Source: Gossypium raimondii (lineage: Eukaryota; Streptophyta; Magnoliopsida; Malvales; Malvaceae). Taken from it: 64,000 nt of DNA. Positions 11,250 through 21,806 of the stretch are shown here, piece after piece; within the stretch, counting starts at the first letter, position 1, and every line of letters begins with the position of its first letter. A program made the translations under genes and the position numbers. Location of the stretch: contig NC_068569.1 in NCBI RefSeq assembly GCF_025698545.1, positions 18,972,001 to 19,036,000 on the forward strand, in the 5' to 3' direction. The notes beneath the pieces were generated by a model, which saw only the letters and a program-made list of their open reading frames with translations, was not told where the DNA came from and made no database searches.

Positions 11250-14200
11250 CTTCACATACACACACAAAAGAGAAAGGGAACAAACAAAGAATCAAACTTT
11301 TATTACGAGAGAATATTTTCACACGAAACAGATACAGAAAGCTCACCGGACAAACAAACCAAAAAAAAAAAAAACGCTTCCTTTTCAGTAGACGATTGTT
11401 CTTTTGGTTGATTTGGCTATCTTTATTTCAACGATTTTCTCTTTCAAAAAAAAAAAAAAACATTGGGTTCTTTTTGTATATTGACGGTTACAAAAGGAAT
11501 GGCGTACGGACTGGTTATGGCTTAAGCTCACTCCATTGCAGTAGGTGAGCAGGCACTACATTGTGAAAATATATAGATACATAAAAATAAAATAAGATAA
11601 AAAAAACACTTTGGAGATTTAAATTACGGTTTTTTCTTTAATCATCGGTATCTATCTTGAAATGCAAAACAGAATGCTTGATTTTCTCAGATTAATTTGA
11701 CTTGTTTTTAACCTAACCTGTACAGTCAATTTTAGTTTTTTATCAGTGAAAACAAAGAGTGAAAGAATTTTTTAGTCATTGGATTTGTTGAAATTTGGGA
11801 CATTCTCTCTAAGGGTTAAAAATTAGAGCGTGATTTGATCATAAACTTGGCCTTTTAGATATATACGATAGAGATAACCGCACCAGATCCCTTATTCTTC
11901 TAACCTAATCCTAACTGTCGTTGCCCAACAAAATGGATTCTCACGTTGGAAACTTTTGCTGTATTTTCTCTACCTTCAAACCACGACATAACAAAAATAA
12001 TCATATTTTGTAATATTTTAGGTGATATCAAATATTAATGATATTGCAACTTATGTTAAAAGTATTTCCATATGATTATTTTTATATGAAATCTATCACA
12101 ATTTTAAATTTTGTTCATAAAGATTTTAAATAAAATGATAATAAAATAAATCTCAAAATTATACATAAATTTTAGGTTTTATAGTAATTTTTTATTTCAT
12201 TCGATTTTCATAAACATTAACAACATTGTTGATGTCAATTTTGTGGGCTAGTCTAAAAAAGGTTGAAGGTAAGTTATTGGTATTATGGTGAATATAACAA
12301 TTTATTGGCTTTTGGCCTCTGCCCAAAACTTCTCAAGCAAATGCCGAGATCTAACTACTTGTGCATCAACTCTTTCCTGCAAATTCAAGGTTGTTAGATA
12401 GTTTTTGTGTCCTACAGGGAAAGGTCCCTTATGACATAGTTTTGGTGCTCTGCAGGGAAACATCCCTTATGAGGACTTTGAGGCTTGTTCAATTATGCTT
12501 ATGGGTCAATAACCTGTTGCAGGTTTTGATGTTCGGCTAGCCTGCTCATTGGTTTGAGCTATTATATTTGTTTTGGGCTTAAGCTTATACATATGCTCTT
12601 TAAGTCCAGGCTCGTATAACTTTGGGTATTAACAATAGTTCCCCCTCCCCCAAACAAATAGGCCTATAGCTTTCTACTTTCTAAGTAACTTGTGGAAGAT
12701 TAGCAATGACTACTGCTATAGGATATCGTGAAAACCCTTATAGCAATTGGTACGCTAATTTTGAAGGGAATGGGCCATAATAAGAGGAAAGTTGGTCATT
12801 AATAATCTTGTTAAGTTACAAGATGGTGGGGAGTCAATAAGGTAGTGTCACGAGTTTAGACAACTATAGTTCTTTCTATATTCTTTTTCATTTATACAAA
12901 CCAATGTTTCAAAAGAAAACTCCTTAAAGGGTGCTTCTTTCACTCTTCTCTGCTGTATTATACTTTGCCTACTTTTCTTTTTCTTTTTTTTCCCCTTTTT
13001 TTTAAATGTTAAATGTAGTAAGGGGGGGTGCCACTGAGGGTCTGTCTCCACCAGCGGTAGTCGATGCTTTCCACAGTAGCATAGATATGAAATCCGTTAG
13101 ATTATACCTACAAGGTTTAAGAATTCTCCTGATATTCCCAAATGTTTTGTTATGGTAGGTAGGCACTGTAGGAGAATCTCTAAAAAAACGAGAACCATTT
13201 TTGTTTTTACCTACACATCTTTAGGGGAGGTTTTCATTTACCGCTCCACCTATTTTTCTATCAAGTATTAAAACTACACAACCTAAAACCTAACCAACTT
13301 TTGGCGAGTTATTTCATCTATTGCTGCGAGTTGAAGTAAATTCCATCTATGAGGATGATTCTCCACTTATTTTCCTACAAGGTAAAGTCTAGCTATTGGT
13401 ATCACTTATAATCAAAGTAAGTAGGTATGTTCGTGGGTTTAAAAGACCGACTGGACCGACAAAACAAAATATTTTTTTCTGCTAGGAAGGCAGCATATGC
13501 ATGACAGGGCTTCAGTGCCCACTAGGATTTTAAAAACCAAAAATGCAATGTAAAACTAACTATGTCTGGAAAAGAAGGACGTCAAGTGACTTATTTCTTA
13601 AGCCAATCCCACTCTTGTGAAATTGAACCCTTAAACATTCAGAAATACTACTTGGGTTAGACTAAGGGTAAGGGGTACTTCCCATGGATTTGCTTGTTAC
13701 TGTGGGGTTGTCACCCCAAATTTGTCAACAAAATGAGTGCCTGTTATCCCTATTTTTTAGTGTATTTTGGTTTCTCAAATTGTTATACTAACTACTAGAT
13801 ACTATGTTTATGATAAGAACGACATGCCTAAAGCAGTACTTATGCTACACTGGAGTCGGGACCTCTGCAACTCTTGTTAATGTTAACTGAGAAGATGAGG
13901 GTGTTGAGAGTTCAACGGGCGTTGATGTCGTTAAATTTTGTAATGCTCTAATGAGGGAAGGTAAGATAAAGAGAGTTGTGGTTGTAGAGTGAGAGAAGCT
14001 AGAGGGATTGTCTTAAGGTTTTAGCCCGAAGCCTAAAATGAAAGGCATTATTTTCAATGAGAGAAAAGTTGTATCCAATTCTTCTAAAACTCACTCAACC
14101 CTGAGACCCAAGGTACTACCTTAAAACTACCTTTACTAACTTTAGTCTTTGCCTGTAATCATTGCGCTTCTTTAATCTTGTAGGTATGAAAAGTTCTGCA

Positions 14201-14486
14201 TCTTCTATCACTCATAAAATTTCTACAAAGAAGGGCAAGGGATCTTTAGAAGAATCCTCTGGAAAGACACCAAACACAAAATTTCCCAAATTGTCAAGTG
14301 ATAAACTTGTTCCTCTGACAAAAAAGTCTTCACATGTATCTGCCTCTCAACTGAAATTTGTTCAAACACTGCTACATCCATTCCTTTCGAGTGGTTCTTG
14401 AAGTATTGTCTTGTTAATGAACTAAAGAATTACAGAAACTACGGCCTCCTTTATATGACAAAGACATGTTTTGTTAATGAAGTATT
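11250..14486. other. PUF upstream region and decayed repeat DNA
   Basis: 11250-11560 is the probable PUF leader and promoter, with CT/CA-rich tracts and two poly-A runs. 11560-12300 is AT-rich with nothing recognisable. From about 12300 the base composition changes and long coding-looking but broken stretches appear, for example a Ser/Lys-rich frame at 14186-14401. This resembles the gag/LTR part of an old retrotransposon split by the copia insertion at 14492, but I cannot name the family. Confidence 0.4.
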
Positions 14487-14491
14487 GTCTA

Positions 14492-15017
14492 TGTTGGAAC
14501 AAAGAGACAATAACAGGCTGTTTTGTATCTTGCTTGAATAGCAAGCCTCGAGCCTTGGAGAAGAAACAAACTCAGAAGCAAAAACAGAAAATGAAAACTA
14601 GCTTGCGAATAACAGAAAAGAGAGAAGAAGATTGAATGAAAAAATGAGCTGATATTTTTCATTAACACACAACAAGGCATTAAGCCATTACATATTTCAG
14701 TCAACAAGTAAAACAAACAAGTAATCACCTAATCAACTACCTAACTCCACTAATTTGCATTGAAACTTACAAGATTAGCTTGTACAACTTGCATTGCTGA
14801 CTTTTCAGTCAATCAATATCAAAAACATTTACCTACTTAGTTTAACATGAACTAGATTACAAAACAATCAAAATGGAACTAAAAAGCACAAGTGGATTGG
14901 CGACTTCAAACTTGATTCTTTGCACACAATGGCACCACTGCTTGCTGCTATTTCTTCGAGCATGACCACCTTTGCATGTCGTGCATGGCCACCTTTGCAT
15001 GGGAACTAAACTTAACA
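14492..15017 (-). repeat. Copia 3' LTR (526 bp)
   Basis: Direct repeat of 18959-19483. By eye there are about six substitutions and three single-base indels, all in the right-hand half; roughly the first 280 bases are identical. On the minus strand this is the downstream LTR. Confidence 0.93.
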
Positions 15018-16600
15018 CTCCTCCTTAGTTTCCATGCTAGTAACACCTAATTCCCTTTTAAATTTAACAAATTTAGACACATTGAGTGCCTTTGTGAAGA
15101 TATCAGCAATTTGCGCTTCTGAATTGCAATGAATCAGCTCGATTTCATGAGCTTGTTCCATCTCCCTTATAACATGCAACTTAATGTTGAAGTGCTTGGT
15201 TCTACCATGAAAAATGGGATTTTTTGCAATTGCAACAGCAGATTTGTTGTCACAATAAATCTCTGTTGCCTCTTTTTGGTTTTGGTTTAAATCAGCCAAG
15301 ATTTTTCTAAGCCATATGGCTTGATTCACAGCAGATGCAGCAGCAACATATTCAGCTTCTGCTATTGATTGTGCCACCTGACTTTGTTTCTTAGAACTCC
15401 AAAAAACATGCACGAGCCAAGACTAAATGCATATCCGGATGTGCTCCTCATGTCATCACTCGATCCAACCCAGTCACTATCAACATAGCCTATCAGCTTC
15501 ATGTTTTCAGCCCTTTTGAACAATACACCATGATCAATGGTGCCTTTGATGTATCTTAGCACTCTTTTAGCTGCTTGAAAATGCTGATCATTGCAGCAAT
15601 TCATGTATCTCGATAGCACACTAACAGCAAACATGATATCGGGTCTTGTTGCAGTCAAATACAACAGACTACCAATGAGACTCTTGTACATAGTCTCGCA
15701 AATTGGTTCACCACTCCCTTGCCTCGAAAGCTTCACTCCAACAGCCATTGGTGTGCTTGTTGGCTTGCAGTTCTTCATAGAGAACTTATCCAGGATCTTC
15801 ATAGTAAAGAACTCGACTTAGAAAGATTCCTTTTACATTTGCTTCACTTCCATTCCAAGGAAGTAGTTCATTCTGCCTAAATCGACATTTCAAACATTTC
15901 CATCATTTTCTTTTGAAATCTTGAGCATTCTTCTATCTCCTCCAGTTACCAATAAATCATCAACATAGAGTGACAGGATAAGTGAGTTTCACTTGGTTCT
16001 TCTTCACATACGGTGTTGGTTCACCGAGACTTCTCTCAAATTCCAAACCGAAGCGGGTAAGAGTCAATTCGAGCATACCGGGCTCGAGGAGCTGTTCGCA
16101 CCATATAAAGCCTTTTTCATCATACACCATGTGTTCTTTGCCGTGATCACAAATCCTTGAGGTTTTCGATGTAGATCTCTTCTTCCAGAAACCATTGAGA
16201 AATGCGACTTAACATCAAGGCGATGAATGGTCCATCGATGTTGAGCGACCAAGGCAACTATCATTCTAATCGTGTCAAGCACAGCTCTTGGTACAAATGT
16301 TTCCGGTAGTCCGGACCATACCTTTGGCTAAATCCTTTGACAACAAGCACGGCTTTTAGCTTGTTTAGGCGCCATCGCATTCTGTTTTACTCGATAGACC
16401 CATTTTACTCCAATGGTCTTCTTTCCAGCGAGTTTATCAACTAGCTCCCATATGCGGTTCTTCTTAATCATGTTGATTTCATTGACCATAGCTAGTTTCC
16501 GACCTTCATCTGTCTCGACCTCTTCAAAGCGCTAGGTTACGCTATTGCAACTTGTGCCCTTTCATAAATATCATCTAGGGGCCTTGTGCCTCTCACAGCA
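15012..16600 (-). pseudogene. Copia reverse transcriptase and RNase H, broken
   Basis: Polymerase and RNase H of the copia element. RT pieces include RLDVKSHF and PQGF (16064-16282) and the catalytic YVDD at 15956-15967. The connection/RNase H part is readable at 15362-15802 (YVDSDW, STSGYAF) and 15012-15413 (AEAEYVAA, CDNKSA, ADIFTKAL). These two frames overlap out of register, so there is a frameshift near 15400. The RT core between 15800 and 16600 is split by several shifts. RNase H acidic residues are present. Confidence 0.88.
15018..15030 (-). other. Copia polypurine tract
   Basis: Read on the minus strand, a purine run (AAGGAGGAG) abuts the inner edge of the 3' LTR. This is the usual priming site for plus-strand DNA synthesis. 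Confidence 0.75.
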
Positions 16601-16749
16601 CATCATCAACATCCATTTCGGTCCTAGTTGCTCAAGTTCAACTTGATTAGGCACTAGGTCTTCAAACGCTTCGCTCATTTTTCTCCCAATTCCAGAGGCT
16701 TTTCATCAAAGATGACATCTCTGCTCACCGGACTTTGTTTGTCAAGGGA

Positions 16750-17600
16750 TCCGAACCTGTAGCCCTTCTTAATCGAAATGTAGCCTACTAGAACACTGGT
16801 TGAGCCCTTTTAGAGCTTGTCTCTCTTTCTTCTGGTATTTGTGCATAACACAGCAACCAAACACCTTCGGATGTGCCAAGGAAGGCTTGAATCGAACCAA
16901 GCCTCGAAAGGTGTCTCGGATGCAAGAGCTTTGGTAGGAAGCTTTGTTACGAAGGTAAGCAGCGGTGTTCTTGCCTCGGCCCACATGGTCTTGGCGGTTT
17001 CTTTTCAAACAGGAGACATCCGCCATATCCATCGAGCTTCGTTCTTTCTTTCGGCTACCCCATTCATTGAGGTGTGTAGACATTTGTAAGGTGATGTTTG
17101 ATACCAACATCATTGCAAATGGCTTGAAACCGGTGAAGTGTACTCAGTGCCATTATCATCCTTATCGATTTGACTTGCAACTTTGTTTACATCTCTCAGC
17201 GAGTTTTAAACTTCACAAACACTTGAGCTACCTCGGACTTGTGTTTTAAGAAGAAAATCCAGCAAAACCTTGTAAGATCATCAATGAAGAGGATGAAATA
17301 CTGCTTTTCTTTGAGTGATTCGATCCTCATCGGACCACATACATCGAGTGCACCATTGCAGTCTTTCAAGTAGCTCTCAAATTTGAATTTGTAGGAAATG
17401 GCGGTCTTGCTGTTTCCTCATCCGCAAACTTCACATACATCCTCATGCTCCATCGAAATGGTGAAGTTCTCTGCCAAACCCTCTTTGGCCATTCGAGCCA
17501 TTGATCCGAAGTTGGCATGTCCAAGCCTTTGATGCCAAAGCTTGGAGTCATCAACAGAGGTGTGTATCTTTGAGTTTGAGTCATTTGCCCAGTGAACCTC
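16750..17600 (-). pseudogene. Copia integrase core, broken
   Basis: Integrase of the copia element, which would insert the cDNA. Degraded copies of family motifs are visible: NEWGSRKKERS in place of QNGVSERKN (catalytic Glu region), and RFKPSLAHPKVFGC near 16830-16880. Frames change several times and the DDE set cannot be read in one frame. The upstream zinc-binding segment is in the next feature. Confidence 0.75.
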
Positions 17601-17996
17601 AAAGCATTTATCAGTCATTGTGACTGTCATAAGGCTTGATCCACTTGGATCAGTAATGTGGCATTGTTTGTCCTTGAACACAACAGAATAACCTTTCTCG
17701 AGCAGTTGAGCTATGCTGAGAAGGTTTCTGTCAATCTCTGGCACCAACAGCACATTTGGAATGATCTTGTTGCCTGTGGGAGTACATATCAGCACTTCTC
17801 CTCTTCCTTCAGTCTTTATAAACTGACCATTTCCAACCTTGACCTTGGTTTTATAACTTCTGTCCAAGGTTTTAAACAAGGAGGCATCTGGTGACATGTG
17901 GTTAGTGCAACCACTGTCCAACAACCAGCCTTTTGAGCATTTCTTATCATCAGCTAAGCAGGAAACAGCAAAGACCTGTTCTTCTTGGTCACTCAT
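17418..17996 (-). pseudogene. Copia aspartic protease and integrase N-terminus
   Basis: A 192-codon open stretch. It has the retropepsin motif LLDSGCTNHM (active Asp), followed by the GAG-pre-integrase domain LWHQRLGHAN and the CEVCG cysteines of the integrase zinc finger. It is the best-preserved part of the interior but ends in a stop, with no intact continuation. Confidence 0.88.
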
Positions 17997-18019
17997 CCCT
18001 CGGCTACTCGAGCTTCAAC

Positions 18020-18901
18020 CTTTGGTGATGAAATTGATTCTGCCTTGGCTTACTCCTGTTTTTACAGACCCTTTCAACATGGCCCTTCTTCTTGCAGTGT
18101 TGGCATACTGCATCTGGCCTAAACCAGCATCTGTCTTCTGGATGACCTGGCCTCTTGCAATGTCTGCAGGGCTGGTCATTACTCCTTCGATGTCGTCTTA
18201 GGCTGTTTTTCCAAGGCCTTTTGCCTCTTGGAGCTTTGAAGCTCGAGGCTTCTCCGCCTTGGCATTGAATGCACCTTCTGGTGATCTTGACTCTGCTAGC
18301 TCTCCTTTGTTCTGAGCATAGAAAGTGTTGATTAGCTCAGTCAAAGAGATGGTAGCAAGGTCTCTTGAGTCCTCTAAGGAGGATATCTTGGCCTCATATC
18401 TCTCGGGCAAAGTGGAGGACCTTTTCCACAATTCTTGCCTCATCAAAGTGCTCACCAAGGAGCCTTATCTTTGTTAACCATCGCTATGATTACATGCGCA
18501 TCTTGCTTCACTTGTTTCTTCTTCCTTCATCTTTAGATTCTCAAATCCCTTCTCAAATTTAATAGTCTTTGTTGTCTTGTTCTCTCGGTGCCTTGAAACT
18601 CCTCCTTAAGCTTATCCCAGGCTGTTTTGGAGTCTCACAGCCATAATTCAGTGAAGATGACATCTGATACACAGTTCTGGATGCAGGACATGGCTTTATG
18701 CCTTTTGGTCCTCTCATCAGCATGCTGCCTTATCTGAGCTACTGTGGGATTAGCCCTCAGTGGTGCTGGCTCAGCATCTGTGTTAACAACTTCCCACAGA
18801 TCAAAGGCCTACAGGTAAGTCTTCATCTTGACCAGCCATATGTGGAAGCCATCTCCATTGAAGACTGGTGGGGCTGCTGGTGAAAAACTTGAGGAAGACA
18901 T
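18020..18901 (-). pseudogene. Copia gag (UBN2-type) with two zinc knuckles, broken
   Basis: The nucleocapsid-like protein begins at the ATG at 18901-18899 and shows FNGDGFHIWLVKMKTYL, then an in-frame stop, a second stop after TELWL and later a frameshift. Near the C-terminus (about 18030-18160) two CCHC zinc knuckles are readable: CRHCKRPGHPEDRC and CQHCKKKGHVERVC. The family is clear; the protein is not made intact. Confidence 0.85.
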
Positions 18902-18941
18902 TCAGCTTTCTTAGTTTAATACAACAGGTCCACTAAGAATG

Positions 18942-18957
18942 AAGCTCTAGATACCAA
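18942..18957 (-). other. Copia primer-binding site (tRNA-iMet)
   Basis: On the minus strand just inside the 5' LTR, TTGGTATCTAGAGC matches the initiator tRNA-Met complement TGGTATCAGAGC with one extra base. It primes minus-strand synthesis in most plant LTR elements and fixes the element orientation. Confidence 0.8.
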
Positions 18958-18958
18958 T

Positions 18959-19483
18959 TGTTGGAACAAAGAGACAATAACAGGCTGTTTTGTATCTTGC
19001 TTGAATAGCAAGCCTCGAGCCTTGGAGAAGAAACAAACTCAGAAGCAAAAACAGAAAATGAAAACTAGCTTGCGAATAACAGAAAAGAGAGAAGAAGATT
19101 GAATGAAAAAATGAGCTGATATTTTTCATTAACACACAACAAGGCATTAAGCCATTACATATTTCAGTCAACAAGTAAAACAAACAAGTAATCACCTAAT
19201 CAACTACCTAACTCCACTAATTTGCATTGAAACTTACAAGATTAGCTTGTACAACTTGCATTCTTGACTTTTCATCAATCAATATCAAAACATTTACCTA
19301 CTTAGTTTAACATGAACTAGATTACAAAACAATCAAAATGGAACTAAAAAGCGACAAGTGGATTGGCGACTTCAAACTTGATTCTTTTTACACAATGGCA
19401 CCAACGCTTGCTGCTATTTCTTCGAGCATGACCACCTTTGCATGTCGTGCATGGCCACCTTTGCATGGGAACTAAACTTAACA
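18959..19483 (-). repeat. Copia 5' LTR (525 bp)
   Basis: Partner of 14492-15017. It starts TGTTGGAAC and ends CTTAACA in plus-strand reading. It is followed by the TSD GTCTA. Confidence 0.93.
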
Positions 19484-19488
19484 GTCTA

Positions 19489-20450
19489 CCTTTTATTACA
19501 CATGCATTTCTATTTGTGTATTTGTTCTAGCAATGTTCATTTGCGTGCAGCTTATTTCCATTCAACTTGGTGCTTTCATTGGCCACCTTGAGGTGTTGAC
19601 AGAAAAGGAAAGAAGGTTTGGTATAGAAATTCCAACTGCTAGAGGGGGAATTAGAGGCTACACAACAACGCTTAAACGAGCAAAATTGCGCAGCTAAGGA
19701 CTGATTAGACTCTGTTATCAAGAACAAAAATAAGGAGTTGATGTTGTTAGAGGCAGAAAAAATATCAATGTCTGAGTTGGAGAAGGAGCTGTCTGCCAAG
19801 AAAGTTGAGAAAGAAAATCTAGTTGATCAAACTATCAATATAAGGGAAAGCTATCATGCATAAATGCTTTTAGAGGTGCAGCTAAAGTATGAGCCATTTG
19901 TATTCACTGAGGTCCCGTTAGAGCTGCTGCATTTTTTGCCAAAAGGATTAAATTAACGTGTTGAACCCTTCTACCTAAATAGTGGAGAATGTTCGTATTG
20001 TGGTCACTACTCAAGAAGTTGCAAAGGAAAACACTCCAGAGGTTGCCCTATGATTTGAAGTGATCCTGACTGCTGGCCAAACTACAACTTATGTTGTAGA
20101 GGAAGATCGAATTAGGTTTTTTCGTTGTTTTCCGTTACTGGGAAAAATAACTTTTTAACCCTTATGGGTGTTATTAGATGGATGTTTGACCCCGTTTGAA
20201 GTTTGGATGAATATGTTCTGTAACTCGAATGATTTTGCCTCCTTATCGATGCAATACAGTTTTTACTGCTGCACAGGTATTTACACATAGTATTTTACAA
20301 GATGATTTGCATTACATGTGTTTTTTGTAGGCTTGCCTACTAAGGCGGTTAACTTGTATGCCTCATGTAGTATTTATGATATTATGTAAGATCCTTCTCA
20401 ATTACGAGTTGACATTTTTCATTCTATGATTGGTTTAATGGATTCATGGT
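19489..20450. other. Decayed retroelement remnant beside the copia insertion
   Basis: A broken plus-strand stretch at about 19720-19862 reads like a Leu/Glu/Lys-rich coiled coil (ELEKELSAKKVEKEN) and stops at 19861. It may be the continuation of the frame left of 14487, since the copia TSD joins the two sides. No intact gene was found and no family could be named. Confidence 0.4.
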
Positions 20451-20907
20451 TAGGGGTGTAATCGAGCCAAGTTGAGCCAAGCTTGAATACTGTAAGCTCG
20501 AGTTTGAGCTCGACTCGAAATTAGAAGCTGGACACTCGACTTTAAGTTCAATCAAACATATATTTTTAAGCTCGATCTCAGCTTGAGATATAATCAAGCT
20601 ACTCAAGCTCGAGCTCGATTAAGCTCGCTTACCAATTTTTATACTCAAGCTTGAACTCAAGCTCGATCTCAACTGAATAATTAAGCTTAAGGTTAATAAT
20701 ATATATTAAGGGCAATAACAGAATTTAATAATATAAAAATATAAAAAGCTCGATAAGGCTCGCAACCTATTCGAATCAAGTATTACTAAGCTTGAATTCA
20801 ACTCAATCAATAATTTAAGCTCAACTCAATAATTACCGAATTGAATTCAAAATTTTCAAGCCGAACTCGAGTAGCTTATGAGTACCAGTGTCTCATTTAG
20901 ATCCCTA
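20451..20907. mobile_element. Small hAT-like non-autonomous element rich in AAGCTCGAG
   Basis: The ends TAGGGGTGTA at 20451 and its near-inverse TAGATCCCTA ending at 20907 form short hAT-type termini. The interior is built of repeated AGCTCGAG/AGCTTGA words with no coding potential. The flanking octamers TTCATGGT and TTGATAGC agree at five of eight positions, as expected of a decayed 8-bp target duplication. The assignment is tentative. Confidence 0.5.
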
Positions 20908-21087
20908 TTGATAGCTTCGTGGCACTAAGTCCCATACTTGAGACTACTTATGGCTGACCCTTTTATTAAATGCCGAGCTATTTGCTGGGCTTAATCTACT
21001 TGCTTGATAGTTGCATCCTCCCGAACTTTTAATAAGTCTAAGTTAGTCTTTAAGGTATTTTTATTTGAGTTTTGATCTATGTACTAG
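20908..21087 (-). pseudogene. Old gypsy pol remnant, downstream of integrase core
   Basis: Minus-strand continuation of the integrase fragment at 27570-27800, separated from it by the 21088-27557 insertion. LDLLKVREDATIKQV and neighbouring words loosely resemble the region after the gypsy integrase core. Many stops. Confidence 0.4.
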
Positions 21088-21694
21088 TGTCACGGGGCTA
21101 GACCTTTCGTCTCGCAATCCGTGCGGCCTTAGGCGATCCGTTCGTCCCAAAGTTGCCTAAGTCAGCCTTTACGCCCAAAAGTGAGGATTCTTTAGAACTC
21201 CTCCAAGGCACCCATTTGTAAAGCGGAAGCGATTGTGCCAAAAGAAGAACAACAGAAAGAACGCTCGCAAAGTGTTTGAGTAAATGCTCTCAATTCTCTT
21301 ATTCACAAAGAATAATGAAACAATGAATGGAGTACAACTGAGGGGGAGGCTCTCTATTTATAGTTGAGCTCCCCCAAAACCGACGGTCAAGATGCATTTA
21401 CATCGACGGATGAGATTTAACCACATCCCTTAATTTTAGGGATTTACAAGATAAGCCTTATCAAATCTAATCTGATCTTTACAAGATATGATTCCCTCTA
21501 TCTTCTAAGATTAGTTACCATATTAGCCCATTTCTTGCTTATCGGGCCAACCAGGCTTCAATCTGACAGGCTTCTCCAATAGTTCCTTGAATCGGGCCAG
21601 TTCTCGTAGGCCAAATGATCCTCATCTGAGCAATAGACCTCCATTGGATGCATTTGGTGCGATGGTTACGGGCTTTAAACTGCTGCCCGTGACA
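21088..21694 (-). repeat. TR-GAG 3' LTR (607 bp)
   Basis: Direct repeat of 26951-27557 with only scattered single-base differences by eye, so the insertion is fairly recent. The end of the gag frame runs into it. Confidence 0.9.
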
Positions 21695-21712
21695 TTCTCC
21701 CCCACCCATTCT
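21695..21712 (-). other. TR-GAG polypurine tract
   Basis: On the minus strand GAATGGGTGGGGGAGAAT abuts the LTR. The same bases are codons of the gag C-terminus (EWVGEN). Confidence 0.7.
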
Positions 21713-21806
21713 CGCAACGTCCTCGTTGTGACTTCCAAATGGCACTGACTTGATTCGCCTTGGTCTCGTCTCGACGCCTTAGCTTTTCCCTTCCTTTGGG
21801 ACTTTT

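Larger units (their letters stand above)
14492..19483 (-). mobile_element. Ty1/copia LTR retrotransposon, full-length but defective
   Basis: The element is bounded by two LTRs (14492-15017 and 18959-19483), each TG...CA. Five-base target-site duplications GTCTA lie at 14487-14491 and 19484-19488. The coding order on the minus strand is gag, protease, integrase, RT, RNase H, which is diagnostic of copia. A primer-binding site matching initiator tRNA-Met and a polypurine tract are in the right places. The interior is full of stops, frameshifts and small deletions, so it cannot move by itself. Confidence 0.95.

Noticed and set aside
11138..11548. 136-codon plus-strand frame over the PUF leader
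   Set aside because: Antisense to the PUF first exon and its poly-A-rich leader; low-complexity Lys/Ser product.
16817..18562. Several plus-strand open frames in the copia interior
   Set aside because: Shadows of the minus-strand copia polyprotein.
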